Source: Wenzhouxiangella marina (GTDB lineage Bacteria > Pseudomonadota > Gammaproteobacteria > Xanthomonadales > Wenzhouxiangellaceae). Taken from it: DNA of 64,000 nt. Positions within the stretch are counted from its first letter, which is position 1. Each line of letters opens with the position of its first letter. Of the stretch, positions 9,151-17,915 are shown piece after piece. A program made the position numbers and the translations under genes. The notes beneath the pieces were generated by a model. It was given only the letters and a program-made list of their open reading frames with translations, ran no database searches and had not been told where the DNA came from. The stretch spans positions 3,342,501 through 3,406,500 of the forward strand of contig NZ_CP012154.1 in assembly GCF_001187785.1 (NCBI RefSeq), given 5' to 3'.

Positions 9151-9169
9151 GCGGCCACGGCCTGGCCGC
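9151..9169 (-). terminator. Stem-loop after the ECF sigma gene
   Basis: GCGGCCA, five-base loop, TGGCCGC, 11 bases past the sigma-factor stop codon. There is no T tract, so termination is only a possibility. Confidence 0.25.
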
Positions 9170-9179
9170 GGGAACCTGC

Positions 9180-9785
9180 CTAGCCGGCCGTGGGATGAGC
9201 CGCGTCCCGCTCCAGCTCACGCGCCATCCAGGCCCGCGCCAGGCGCCAGGCGCGTTTGACCGTCACCACGCTGATTCCCAGCGCGTCCGCCGTTTCCTCA
9301 TTGGTGTAACCGGCGAAATAGCGGCATTCGGTCACCCGGGCGGCGCGCGGATCGAGCTCGGCCAGGCCCTCGAGCAGGCGTTCGACCGCCAGCAGCTCCA
9401 GGCAACGATCGTCGCTCACCAGTCGGGCCAGGACGTCGGGGGCGTCGAGATCGACCCGCTCGCCACCACCGCCTCGCTTGAGGCGGCAGCGGTCTCGGGC
9501 ATGATTGACCAGGATCCGACGCATGGCCGTGCTGGCGACGGAAAAGAACTGGGCCCGATTGAGCCACTCGGCGCGGCTCTGGGCGGAGAGCTTGAGAAAG
9601 GCTTCATTGACCAGTGCCGTGGCCGACAGGGTGTGCCCGGGGCGCTCGGCATTGAGGTGGTGCTGAGCCAGGCGACGGAGCTCGCCGTAGACCTGCTGGT
9701 AAGCCTCGGCGAAGGCGTCCTGGGCACCCTCGCCCGTATTGAGCAACGCAGTCAGGTCCGGCGATGAAGCGTCGGACCCGCTCAT
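9180..9785 (-). CDS. ECF sigma factor, kinase-associated type (TIGR02999-like)
   Basis: 201 residues. Region 2 includes T-A-L-V-N-E-A-F-L-K-L and F-F-S-V-A-S-T-A-M-R-R-I-L-V-N-H-A-R; region 4 includes the helix-turn-helix Y-T-N-E-E-T-A-D-A-L-G-I-S-V-V-T-V-K-R-A-W-R-L-A-R. No anti-sigma factor is adjacent; a Ser/Thr kinase gene lies divergently 131 bases away. In the ECF43-type systems studied in Vibrio and Xanthomonas the sigma factor is switched on by threonine phosphorylation from such a kinase. T56, just before A-L-V-N-E, is the likely counterpart by position (inference). The start ATG at 9783-9785 has a weak ribosome site. Confidence 0.88.
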   Translation of the reverse strand: MSGSDASSPDLTALLNTGEGAQDAFAEAYQQVYGELRRLAQHHLNAERPGHTLSATALVNEAFLKLSAQSRAEWLNRAQFFSVASTAMRRILVNHARDRCRLKRGGGGERVDLDAPDVLARLVSDDRCLELLAVERLLEGLAELDPRAARVTECRYFAGYTNEETADALGISVVTVKRAWRLARAWMARELERDAAHPTAG

Positions 9786-9916
9786 TCGTCCCGGGCCGAC
9801 CTGAAGAAAGGGGATTCCCTGCGCATGGCCTCGATCATAGCCAGCCCGCCGCGGACCCGCAACGGCGCGGCCCGCCCTGTGTAGACTGGCCCTTCCCCAC
9901 TGCGGTCCGAGCGAGC

Positions 9917-12262
9917 ATGGACGAGCGCCGCCCGAGCAATTCTCCGAACGATTGGCAGGTCCTCAGCGATGCCTTCGACGAACTCGCCGAGGCGGCGCCG
10001 GCCGTACGTCAGGCTCGACTGGATGAACTGAAGCAGACTCGGCCCGAGCTGGCCTTGGAACTCGACTCCCTGCTGCACAGTCTGGACAGCCAGCCCGATT
10101 TTCTTCAGCGCCCGGCCCTGGACTGGACCGAGCACGAATCAGGCGATGGCTCCGCGCCCGAGCGCATCGGCCCCTACGTGCTGCTCGAGCGCGTTGGCCA
10201 GGGTGGCATGGGTCGCGTCTACCGGGCACGTCGGGATGACGGGGCGCTGGAGCAGGAAGTGGCGATCAAGATCGTTCAGGCCGGCGTGGACGATCCCCAT
10301 CACATCGAGCGCTTCGCCCGCGAAGCCCGGCTGCTGTCCCGACTCGACCACCCGGGCATCGCCCGCCCCCTCGACGCCGGCCTGCTCGACAAGGACCGGG
10401 CCTACCTGGTCATGGAGTTCGTCGATGGCGTGCCGATCGACCGTTACTGCCGAGAGCAGGCGCTGGACAAGAACGAAATCATCGAACTGCTGATCCAGGT
10501 CTGCGAGGCCGTGCAATTCGCCCACCGCAACCTGATCGTGCATCGCGACATCAAGCCGGCCAATGTGCTGGTCGATCGCCAGGGTCGGGCGCGGCTGCTG
10601 GACTTCGGCATTGCCCGGCTGCTCGAATCCGACGACGCAGATCTGACCCGAACGGGCCAGCTCGCCCTGACCCCGCGCTACGCCAGCCCCGAGCAGCTGA
10701 CCGGCGAGGCCATCACCACCGCCAGCGACGTCCATGCCCTCGGCGCCCTGGCCTACCAGCTGCTCTGCGGCCGACCGCCGCTGGATCTCGACGGCCTGTC
10801 CCTGCCCGCTCTGATCGACCGTGTCACCCGCGAACAGCCGGCCAAAGCCAGCGAGGCGGCGGCGGACACACGACTTGCCGGCGACCTCGACGCCATCCTC
10901 GCCATGGCCCTGCGCAAGGAGCCGGGGCGACGCTATGCCAGTGCCGGCGCCCTGGCCGATGACCTGCAACGCCACCTGCGCGGCGAGCCCGTCCAGGCGC
11001 ATCCGGATGAACTCGGCTACCGGCTCGGAAAATTCTTCCGCCGCCACCGGGGCGGCGTGATAGCCGGCCTGCTGACCGCCGTGGCCCTGATCGGGCTGGC
11101 CTCGATCGCCAGCCTGCAGGCCCTGCGGGCGGACCAGGCTCGAAGCCTGGCCGTGCAGGAAGCCGATCGGGCCAACCAGGTGCTGGCCTATTTCCAGCAG
11201 ATGCTCGCCTCCGTTCGCCCGGCCACGGCGCAGGGCGAGGACGTGCGCGTGCGCGACCTCCTCGATCGCACCGCCAGCACCCTCGCCGAGGCCGATCTGG
11301 ACCCCCTGGCCCGCGCCAGCGTCCAGGAAACCGTGGCCTCCACCTACCTCGCGCTCGGGCTGCCGCAGGCCGGCCTGCCGCTGGCCGAAGCCGCTTCGGC
11401 CACGCTGGAATCCACCCTCGGAGCCGACGACCCGCGCAGCCTCTCGGCCCGCCATGCCGAAGCCCGCTTCCATCTGTACCAGGCCCACTGGGACGAAGCG
11501 ATCGCCATCCTGGAACCCACCTTCGAGCGCCGCCGGGCCGTGCTCGGCGACCACATGGACACGATGTCCTCCCTGCACAACCTGGCGATGGCCTATGCGG
11601 GACGGGGCGAGGTCGAGCGAGCCCTGGAGATGGATCTGATCCAGCTGGCCATCGTCGAACGCCTGAGCGGCCCGGACAGCGCCGAAGCACTGACCACGCT
11701 CAGCAGCGTCGCCCACGGCTACTTCAGCCTGGGACGAATGGACGAGGCCCGCGACACCTTCGGGCGCATCCACGCCGGCCAGCGCGAGCTTCTCGGCGAG
11801 CGTCACCCGACCACCCTCAGCGCCCTGCACAACTACGCCACCCTGCTGCGACGAACGGGCGAGATCGACCAGGCTGAATCGCGTTACCTGGAGCTGATCG
11901 CCCTGCGCCGCGAGGTTCTGGGCGATCGCCACGCCCAGACCCTGAACTCGCTGAACAACCTGGGTGAGCTCTACCTGCACACGGACCGGCCCGACCGGGC
12001 CGCCCCCTTCATCGAAGAGGCCCTCGCCGGGCGCATGGCGGCGATGGGCGAAGCGCATCCCGACAGCATCGATTCCCTGGTCGCCAACGCCAAGCTCCGC
12101 CTGGCGCAGGGTCGGATCGACGAGGCACTCCCGCTGGCCCAGCGCGCCCATGAGCTGGCTGAAGCGCACTTGCCGGCCGACGGCGAACACCTCGACAAGG
12201 CAAGAAAGGTGCTGGCGGAGGCCAGGGAAGCACTGCGGCTCGACGACGCGTTGCAACCCTAG
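9917..12262 (+). CDS. Ser/Thr protein kinase with TPR sensor tail
   Basis: 781 residues. An N-terminal leader of about 80 residues is followed by a kinase domain near 84-345: G-Q-G-G-M-G-R-V-Y, V-H-R-D-I-K-P-A-N, D-F-G-I-A-R, Y-A-S-P-E-Q. One membrane segment lies near 379-400 and then a series of tetratricopeptide repeats to about 780 (repeated S-x-L-H-N-L-A / S-L-N-N-L-G-E-L-Y pattern). The start is set at the ATG at 9917; the frame is open further upstream but that part overlaps the sigma gene's leader. It is divergent from the ECF sigma gene and probably its activating kinase. The stop overlaps the end of the converging lipoprotein gene by 4 bases. Confidence 0.92.
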   Translation: MDERRPSNSPNDWQVLSDAFDELAEAAPAVRQARLDELKQTRPELALELDSLLHSLDSQPDFLQRPALDWTEHESGDGSAPERIGPYVLLERVGQGGMGRVYRARRDDGALEQEVAIKIVQAGVDDPHHIERFAREARLLSRLDHPGIARPLDAGLLDKDRAYLVMEFVDGVPIDRYCREQALDKNEIIELLIQVCEAVQFAHRNLIVHRDIKPANVLVDRQGRARLLDFGIARLLESDDADLTRTGQLALTPRYASPEQLTGEAITTASDVHALGALAYQLLCGRPPLDLDGLSLPALIDRVTREQPAKASEAAADTRLAGDLDAILAMALRKEPGRRYASAGALADDLQRHLRGEPVQAHPDELGYRLGKFFRRHRGGVIAGLLTAVALIGLASIASLQALRADQARSLAVQEADRANQVLAYFQQMLASVRPATAQGEDVRVRDLLDRTASTLAEADLDPLARASVQETVASTYLALGLPQAGLPLAEAASATLESTLGADDPRSLSARHAEARFHLYQAHWDEAIAILEPTFERRRAVLGDHMDTMSSLHNLAMAYAGRGEVERALEMDLIQLAIVERLSGPDSAEALTTLSSVAHGYFSLGRMDEARDTFGRIHAGQRELLGERHPTTLSALHNYATLLRRTGEIDQAESRYLELIALRREVLGDRHAQTLNSLNNLGELYLHTDRPDRAAPFIEEALAGRMAAMGEAHPDSIDSLVANAKLRLAQGRIDEALPLAQRAHELAEAHLPADGEHLDKARKVLAEAREALRLDDALQP

Positions 12263-12690
12263 ACTTCACCACATAGATCGGTCGCCTCGACGCGCCAGTT
12301 CAGGACTCGCAATTCGCCTCCAACGCGCTCGAGGTCGAGATTGGCGTGACGCGTTCCACCGTCGCCCGCGACCAGAGTGAATTCGACATAGCCGGTGTGC
12401 TTGAAGGCGCTGACCGAGCTGAAGGACCAGCCTTTCGGCTGAACAGCGGCAGCCTGGACCCGTTGCTCCAGCCCGGAGGCCGAGCCGCAGGCGGCCTGGA
12501 AATCGCCGTGCATTCGGCCGAAGGCCGCTTGCCAGGCGCCGGCCCGCAGATCGGCCAGGAAGTCCTCGGCCAGGGCTTCGGCTTCCGCCTCCCGGCCGGC
12601 GCCGCAGGCGGCGAGCACAAGGCCCGCCGCCATTCCCAGCACCAGGCCCCGCAGCGACGGGATCCGCCCCCCGCATCGCTCGCGCTTCAC
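12259..12690 (-). CDS. Small lipoprotein with NTF2-like fold (DUF4864/DUF4019 type)
   Basis: 143 residues. Signal peptide with lipobox L-V-L-A-A-C at about residue 29. The mature part (A-L-A-E-D-F-L-A-D-L-R-A-G-A-W-Q-A-A-F) has the helix pattern of small NTF2-like periplasmic proteins, and two further cysteines could pair. It starts with GTG overlapping the TGA of the upstream lipoprotein gene (GTGA), so the two are translationally coupled. Function unknown. Confidence 0.7.
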   Translation of the reverse strand: MKRERCGGRIPSLRGLVLGMAAGLVLAACGAGREAEAEALAEDFLADLRAGAWQAAFGRMHGDFQAACGSASGLEQRVQAAAVQPKGWSFSSVSAFKHTGYVEFTLVAGDGGTRHANLDLERVGGELRVLNWRVEATDLCGEV

Positions 12691-13310
12691 AGGCCCAAGC
12701 GCTCGGCTTCTTCGGGATTCTGCCGCTCGAGCAGATCGAAGAAAGCGTACTGGGTGAGGATGTTGAAACTCGCGAACAGTCGGTTGAACTCCCGGTTCGA
12801 GCTCATCACACCGGCGTCCCGGTAATGCCCATGCAACGCCGTGTAGGCCTCGTAGACCGGCTTGATCGCGGGGTCGTACTGCAGGCCGGACTGGACCCGG
12901 CTGACGGCGGACTGCACCGTGGCCTTGTCAGCATCCGAGAGGGCCTCGACCTTGCGCCCCAGGGCCACCAGGTCCTGAATATGGCGCTCGCGAACCCCAC
13001 GCATGCGCTCCAGGGCCACGGCCTCGTCCGGATGATCGGCCAGGGCCTCGGCGAGATCGGCGAAAGCCTGCACATAGACATCGGCCACGGCCTGGCCGAT
13101 TTCTTCCGCCGTGTTGGCGGCCGCCACATCGACCCCGCCGCCAGCCGCCGCACTGGATGACGACGATCCAGCGGGCGCCCCGGGTGCGGCGGCACTCGTC
13201 GCCTCATCGCTGCCACCACAGGCGGCCAGGGCGATGGCCAGCCCGAGCACGACCACGGCTCCACGCGTCGAGCGATGAGCTCGGTTGAAGTTGCTCCCAG
13301 AATCTTTCAT
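12687..13310 (-). CDS. Hypothetical lipoprotein
   Basis: 207 residues. Signal peptide and lipobox A-L-A-A-C-G-G near residue 31, a low-complexity Ala/Gly/Ser linker, then a mostly helical domain (A-V-A-D-V-Y-V-Q-A-F-A-D-L-A-E-A-L) with no family I recognise. It is first in a two-gene unit with the next small lipoprotein, overlapping by GTGA. Confidence 0.7.
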   Translation of the reverse strand: MKDSGSNFNRAHRSTRGAVVVLGLAIALAACGGSDEATSAAAPGAPAGSSSSSAAAGGGVDVAAANTAEEIGQAVADVYVQAFADLAEALADHPDEAVALERMRGVRERHIQDLVALGRKVEALSDADKATVQSAVSRVQSGLQYDPAIKPVYEAYTALHGHYRDAGVMSSNREFNRLFASFNILTQYAFFDLLERQNPEEAERLGL

Positions 13311-13419
13311 GTTCGGTTCCTTTTCTCAACGGATGTTCCGAAGCCATCCTTCGACGGCTTCTCCTCAGTCCCCTTGGGTTCCTGCTCCCCCGAGCAGCAA
13401 GGGCGGCACGACCGGCCGC

Positions 13420-15153
13420 CTAGTTCTCGAATCGGGACGAAAAGATCGAATCGCTGACGACCTCGAAATCGGCGGTCACGACGCGTGCCGTCGTCAGATT
13501 CACGACGCATGGGCCCTGGCCACTGCAGGCCCCGCCCCAGCCGTTGAACTGGCTGCCCGGCGCCGGACTGGCGACGAGCGTGTAGCTCTGATCCCGCGGC
13601 AGGGGCAGCTGGCAGAAATCGGGGGCATCACAGCCCAGCGGCAGATCATCGACCAGGGACACCTGGCCGCCGCCCGTGCCGGGAAAGCCGACGCTGAGCA
13701 TGTAGGCATTGCCCCACTCGAAGGCGCCGATGTCGCACTGCCCGAGGCCGCCGCTGGCATTACCGTCGCGCGGGCGAGCTTCGCCGCGCTGATCGACGGT
13801 CAGAACGCTGTTGCCGGTGGCGTCCTCGCAGCTCAGGGGTCCCGCATCGACCGCCGCGCTGGCCGGATGCGGCGGCAGGGTTTCGGTCGGTCCTCCGTAA
13901 TCCCCCAGGGGCAGGAGTTCGACGTCCGTGAACGGCAGATCGCTGGCCTGCGAGGTGCAGGAATCGCCATGGGTTTCGAGGTTGTATCCGGACGACAGGA
14001 AACTGCCATCACCCTCACAGGGCGGCACGTCGGTCACGAACAGGCTACCGATCAGACGGGCGGTCCCGGCGCTGCCGGCGCGGATGGCGGCTCGAGCACT
14101 GAGCTGGAAGCTGCTGTACTGGATCCGGGTCTCGTTCTGATCGACGTGGATTTCGGCCTGCGCATCCGGAAAGGGCGGCACGTCATTGATGAAGGTGGAA
14201 TTGGTGATCGTCATCGCCACGGGTGCCGAGGTCTGGCTCGAACCGCTGGCGATCGAACGTCCCAGGGTGCTGTCGTTGTTGATGAAAAGGCTGCCGGAGA
14301 TCTGCGTCGAAGCGAAATCGCTGATCAGGGCCCCGCCCTGGTAGAAGGCATTGGCACCGATGGAGGTCAAATTGTCCTGAAACACGGATTCCCGAATCAC
14401 CAGCAGGCCCGACGACACGGCCGCCGCGATCGCGCCCCCTTCTCGATCGGCGCGGTTATTGATGAACACGCTGCCCTCGACGGTCAGGTCGAAGTCCGCC
14501 GCATCGGAGATCGAGCCACCGATATAGACCGCACCGCCGTAGAGGCTGGAAGCGTTGTTCTGCACGAACTCGCTGTCGCGGAGCGTCAGCTCGGTCAACG
14601 ATTGCGTCGGACCCACGGGAAAGGATCGGGAATTGATCGCACCGCCCACCGTTGGCGCCACGTTGGCATCGAAGCCGACCCGGTCGAACAGCACCTGATC
14701 GGCGTTGACGATCTGGACCGCGCTGTCCTGGAAACCTTCGATACGCAAGTTGGACAGGGAGAAGTCCTCGCCGGCATTGGCGACATCGATCTCGAAGGCG
14801 GGAAAGGTCCCCGCGCCTCCCGGCACCAGGACCAGATTGTCGATTCCGGGCCCGATGATGTTGGTGGTGTCGGTCACCACCAGCGGCGCTTGGAGGGAAA
14901 TCGTCAGGCCCGTCTGGCCGATCAGCACGAACACCCCGTCCGGTCCGGACGAGTCGCCGGCCGCGCAATCATCCACCGCCTGATTGGTGTTGGCCGCCAG
15001 GACGGCTTCGCGCAGGGAGCAGTTGTTGTCATTGACCACGGCGTCGCTGGGCTCGTCGACGAAGATCAAGGCAGCAGACAGCGGTCCGCTGATCAGCGTG
15101 CCCAGGGAGATGAACAGGATCGAGCAAAGCGCTCTGCAAGGAACATTCGACAT
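13420..15153 (-). CDS. Exported CSLREA-type parallel beta-helix protein
   Basis: 577 residues. Signal peptide, C-S-L-R-E-A-V motif near 45, then repeated short strands typical of right-handed beta-helices (I-E-G-F-Q-D-S-A-V-Q-I-V-N, S-E-F-V-Q-N-N-A-S-S, S-V-F-I-N-N-R-A-D, S-L-F-I-N-N-D). A D-A-G / D-I-G-A-F-E-W segment marks the choice-of-anchor end, and an InlB-B-like repeat with F-N-G-W-G-G-A-C-S-G follows. The C-terminus is D-S-I-F-S-S-R-F-E-N, matching the D-A-I-F-G-D-R-F-E tail of the protein at 21136-23388. The ATG at 15151-15153 with GGAG upstream is preferred to the GTG at 15162. It lies 46 bases behind the beta-helix gene at 15200-15961 and is probably co-transcribed. Likely surface or secreted. 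Confidence 0.82.
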   Translation of the reverse strand: MSNVPCRALCSILFISLGTLISGPLSAALIFVDEPSDAVVNDNNCSLREAVLAANTNQAVDDCAAGDSSGPDGVFVLIGQTGLTISLQAPLVVTDTTNIIGPGIDNLVLVPGGAGTFPAFEIDVANAGEDFSLSNLRIEGFQDSAVQIVNADQVLFDRVGFDANVAPTVGGAINSRSFPVGPTQSLTELTLRDSEFVQNNASSLYGGAVYIGGSISDAADFDLTVEGSVFINNRADREGGAIAAAVSSGLLVIRESVFQDNLTSIGANAFYQGGALISDFASTQISGSLFINNDSTLGRSIASGSSQTSAPVAMTITNSTFINDVPPFPDAQAEIHVDQNETRIQYSSFQLSARAAIRAGSAGTARLIGSLFVTDVPPCEGDGSFLSSGYNLETHGDSCTSQASDLPFTDVELLPLGDYGGPTETLPPHPASAAVDAGPLSCEDATGNSVLTVDQRGEARPRDGNASGGLGQCDIGAFEWGNAYMLSVGFPGTGGGQVSLVDDLPLGCDAPDFCQLPLPRDQSYTLVASPAPGSQFNGWGGACSGQGPCVVNLTTARVVTADFEVVSDSIFSSRFEN

Positions 15154-15199
15154 GGGTTGCACTCCGGAGTGGATCGGTCTGGTGGGGGACGGGCCTGGC

Positions 15200-15961
15200 T
15201 CAGTCGTTGTTGCCCAGGTCGGTGGCCGTACCGGCGTAGGCCTGTTGAACCGCCGCCGTCAGGTTGTCGCGGTAGCGAACCTCGCTGCCCAGGTAGAGGT
15301 AGAAGCCGATGCGGGCGTTCTGGACGCGGTTCTCGACCACCAGGTTGTTGTTGCCATTGCCGGTCGCGATGCCGGCCCCTGCGTTACGAACCAGCTGGAC
15401 ATCGTTGTTGCGGATCGTGTTGCCCTCGCCGCCGACGTAAAGACCGCGGCCATCGCGGTCCTCGCGAGCACCCGTGTCGACGATGTGGTTGTCCGCATAG
15501 ACGCCGAAGTCCCCTTCGGCAAAGATGCCGGCGTAGGCGCTCTGGTGGATGCGCATATTGCGCACCTGGTTGCCCTGGTTGCAGTCACCGCAACGCGACT
15601 GGCTGAGTTGCACGCCCGTGTCGAAGCAGCGCAGGGCGCCGTTGTGGACGAGCACGTTGCGTGCCTCGAACACATGCACTCCGATGCTGGGCTCGCCGAG
15701 CCACTCGGCGTTGCAGCTGCCGCCCTCGAAGGCCGGATTGCGTAGCGTATGACCGCGCAGGTCCAGTTCAACGTCGTTGGCCAGGATCAGAATCGCCGCA
15801 TCGCCCCCGCCCAGCGCCAACTCATGCGACTGATCCAGGCAGTACTTGCCGGGTCGATCGATCTCGGCCGGAAAGGCCTTGAGAATCTGGCAATCGAAGG
15901 CCGGGGCCGTCTGAGTAGCAAGCAGCAGGAAAACAGGAATCGAACGAAACAAGCGGTGCAT
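15200..15961 (-). CDS. Exported right-handed beta-helix protein (NosD/PbH1 type)
   Basis: 253 residues. Signal peptide (M-H-R-L-F-R-S-I-P-V-F-L-L-L-A-T), then beta-helix turns: V-E-L-D-L-R-G-H-T-L-R-N, V-L-V-H-N-G-A-L-R-C-F, I-R-N-N-D-V-Q-L-V-R-N-A-G-A-G-I-A, L-V-V-E-N-R-V-Q-N-A. Several Cys pairs are present, as expected for an exported protein. GAGGGA lies 6 bases before the ATG at 15961. A sigma-54-like promoter is 67 bases upstream, and the divergent neighbour encodes an AAA+ activator. No enzyme motif is recognised; related folds include polysaccharide lyases and passive adhesins. Confidence 0.8.
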   Translation of the reverse strand: MHRLFRSIPVFLLLATQTAPAFDCQILKAFPAEIDRPGKYCLDQSHELALGGGDAAILILANDVELDLRGHTLRNPAFEGGSCNAEWLGEPSIGVHVFEARNVLVHNGALRCFDTGVQLSQSRCGDCNQGNQVRNMRIHQSAYAGIFAEGDFGVYADNHIVDTGAREDRDGRGLYVGGEGNTIRNNDVQLVRNAGAGIATGNGNNNLVVENRVQNARIGFYLYLGSEVRYRDNLTAAVQQAYAGTATDLGNND

Positions 15962-16027
15962 GAGAATCCCTCGTCAATGAATGAATCGGATCGAATGCGA
16001 ACGGCGCAAACGTGACGAAGCTCTCAA

Positions 16028-16043
16028 TGCAGAAAGCATGCCA
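16028..16043 (-). promoter_or_regulatory. Candidate sigma-54 promoter for the beta-helix genes
   Basis: On the minus strand TGGCATG-CTTT-CTGCA, 10 of 12 consensus positions of TGGCACG-N4-TTGCW, with the GG and GC doublets at the required spacing. The predicted start is near 16017, about 56 bases before the beta-helix ATG. Confidence 0.5.
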
Positions 16044-16228
16044 GCCGAGCAGAAGTCGCTCAGGCTGCTGTTTTTACAGGATTTTCCCGGACCTCTCTCG
16101 CTTGCTCATTCCCCGGGAGCGGGACGGGGGCCGGACCGAGCCTGGCCGAGACGCTGGCGCAGGGCTCGCGTTTATCGGGCCTGCGCAGTATTCTCGATTT
16201 CGAGAACGGGATTGTCAGGTCCGAGATC

Positions 16229-17911
16229 ATGGCTTCGATCACATTGATGGCGCACTACGCCAGCGGCGAGCGGCGCTATCCACTCGATGCAGGCTGCTGG
16301 CTGATCGGCTCGCACGAAGACTGCGACGTACTGCTCGGCGATCCGACCGTCTCGCGCCGCCATGCCCGACTGGAATTCGCCGATGCCGAGTGGAGCCTCG
16401 AAGACCTGGGCTCGAGCAATGGTGTGCAGATCAATGGTGAAGCCCTGACCGGGCGGCGGCGAGTGCAGCCGGGCGACCGACTCCAGTTCGGCAGCCTGAT
16501 CTGTTCATTGATCGAGACCGATCCGACCGATCTGGAGCTGGCCGTCCCCGCCGAAAGCCGGGGCGGGCGGTCCGACCGACCCTCCGCCTCCATCGAGCAG
16601 CGGGGGCCCACGATCTCCAGCGATCGCATCAGCCGCTTCTACTTCGAGACCCTGCCCGCCCTGGTCCGGCGCTGTACCCGGCAGCGTCCGGGCGAGGCCG
16701 TGGTCACGGTCGTGGCCGCGCTGGCGGACAGTCTGGGCGGCAGCTGGACCCTGAGCCTGGACGGCGCGGTCCAGGCCACGTCCGGCCCCGCGACACCCGA
16801 GCAGGATCGGGAACAGGCCCATGAAGAGCATGACTGGCGCTTGGCCCGACGCGCCAGACAGGCCCTGAACGATCGGACCTACCGACAGATCGCCGAGACC
16901 ATTCTGCCTCTGATCGAGCGAACGAACGCAAGCCGGTCATCGGGCCGGACGCCGGACTCGGACACGACCGTGCCGCCGTTCCCGGAGCCCGTGACGCGCC
17001 ATGCAGCGCTGCTCAACCTCTATCGGCAGGCGGCTCGAGTCGCGACGTCGGTGCTCAACGTCCTGATCGAGGGAAGCTCGGGCACCGGCAAGGAGTTGTT
17101 CGCGCGCTACCTGCACCGCTGCGGCAGTGACGGCCAGCCCCTGGTGACCCTCAACTGCGCCAGCCTGCCGCAGGACCTGCTCGACGCCGAACTGTTCGGC
17201 ATCGAACGCGGGGTGGCCACCGGCGTCGATGCGCGGCCCGGCAAGTTCGAGCAGGCCGATGGCGGGGTGATCTTTCTCGACGAGATCGGCGACATGCACC
17301 TGGCCACCCAGGCCAAGCTGCTGCGCGTGCTCCAGGAGCAGGAAGTCTATCGGGTCGGTGGCAGCCGGCCGAGACCGGCCCGCATTCAGGTGGTGTCCGC
17401 CACCAATCGGGACCTGGAGGCGATGGTCGCGCAGGGCGAGTTCCGACTCGACCTCTACCATCGGATCGCCGACTGGACCGTCCGTCTGCCCGATCTCGAA
17501 GAGCGCGCCGTCGACATCGCCAATCTGGCCGCCTACTTCCTGCGCCGCGCCTGCGGTGACATCGGTCAGCGCTTCGGCGGGATTTCCCAAGCCGCCCTCG
17601 ACTGCCTGCTCGCGCATCGCTGGCCCGGCAATGTCCGCGAACTCGAACGCGAGATGAAGCGCTGCGCCCTGTTTCTGGAGCCCGGCGAGGCGCTGCGCTC
17701 CGACCATCTCGACGCCCGCATCCGCCAGGCCAGAGGCACGGGCGGTCCCGTCGAGGGCTTGAAGGCGCTGCTGATCCGCACCGAGAAGCGCGCCATCGAG
17801 CAGGCGCTTCAACTCTGCGGCGGGGACGTGGCGGCGGCGGCCGACCGGCTCGGTATCGGCAAATCGACCCTTTATCGGCAGATTCGCAATCTGGACATCG
17901 ACACGGCCTGA
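16229..17911 (+). CDS. FHA-AAA+-Fis transcription activator (sigma-54 activator family)
   Basis: 560 residues. FHA domain near 20-95 (I-G-S-H-E-D-C, S-R-R-H-A-R, S-S-N-G), a linker of unclear fold, then the AAA+ domain: Walker A G-S-S-G-T-G-K-E near 282, Walker B G-V-I-F-L-D-E-I-G near 346, sensor and R-finger region R-L-D-L-Y-H-R-I. A Fis-type helix-turn-helix is near 515-555 (A-A-A-D-R-L-G-I-G-K-S-T-L-Y-R). The sigma-54 contact loop G-A-F-T-G-A is replaced by G-V-A-T-G-V near 327, so interaction with sigma-54 may be altered. The kinase gene follows after 4 bases, so phosphothreonine sensing by the FHA domain is the obvious input. Confidence 0.88.
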   Translation: MASITLMAHYASGERRYPLDAGCWLIGSHEDCDVLLGDPTVSRRHARLEFADAEWSLEDLGSSNGVQINGEALTGRRRVQPGDRLQFGSLICSLIETDPTDLELAVPAESRGGRSDRPSASIEQRGPTISSDRISRFYFETLPALVRRCTRQRPGEAVVTVVAALADSLGGSWTLSLDGAVQATSGPATPEQDREQAHEEHDWRLARRARQALNDRTYRQIAETILPLIERTNASRSSGRTPDSDTTVPPFPEPVTRHAALLNLYRQAARVATSVLNVLIEGSSGTGKELFARYLHRCGSDGQPLVTLNCASLPQDLLDAELFGIERGVATGVDARPGKFEQADGGVIFLDEIGDMHLATQAKLLRVLQEQEVYRVGGSRPRPARIQVVSATNRDLEAMVAQGEFRLDLYHRIADWTVRLPDLEERAVDIANLAAYFLRRACGDIGQRFGGISQAALDCLLAHRWPGNVRELEREMKRCALFLEPGEALRSDHLDARIRQARGTGGPVEGLKALLIRTEKRAIEQALQLCGGDVAAAADRLGIGKSTLYRQIRNLDIDTA

Positions 17912-17915
17912 TCCG

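Noticed and set aside
9114-9767. 217-codon plus-strand frame with a fair ribosome site
   Set aside because: Almost all of it is antisense to the ECF sigma factor; only about 22 codons are free.
13285-15606. 773-codon plus-strand frame
   Set aside because: Shadow of two exported beta-helix genes on the minus strand.
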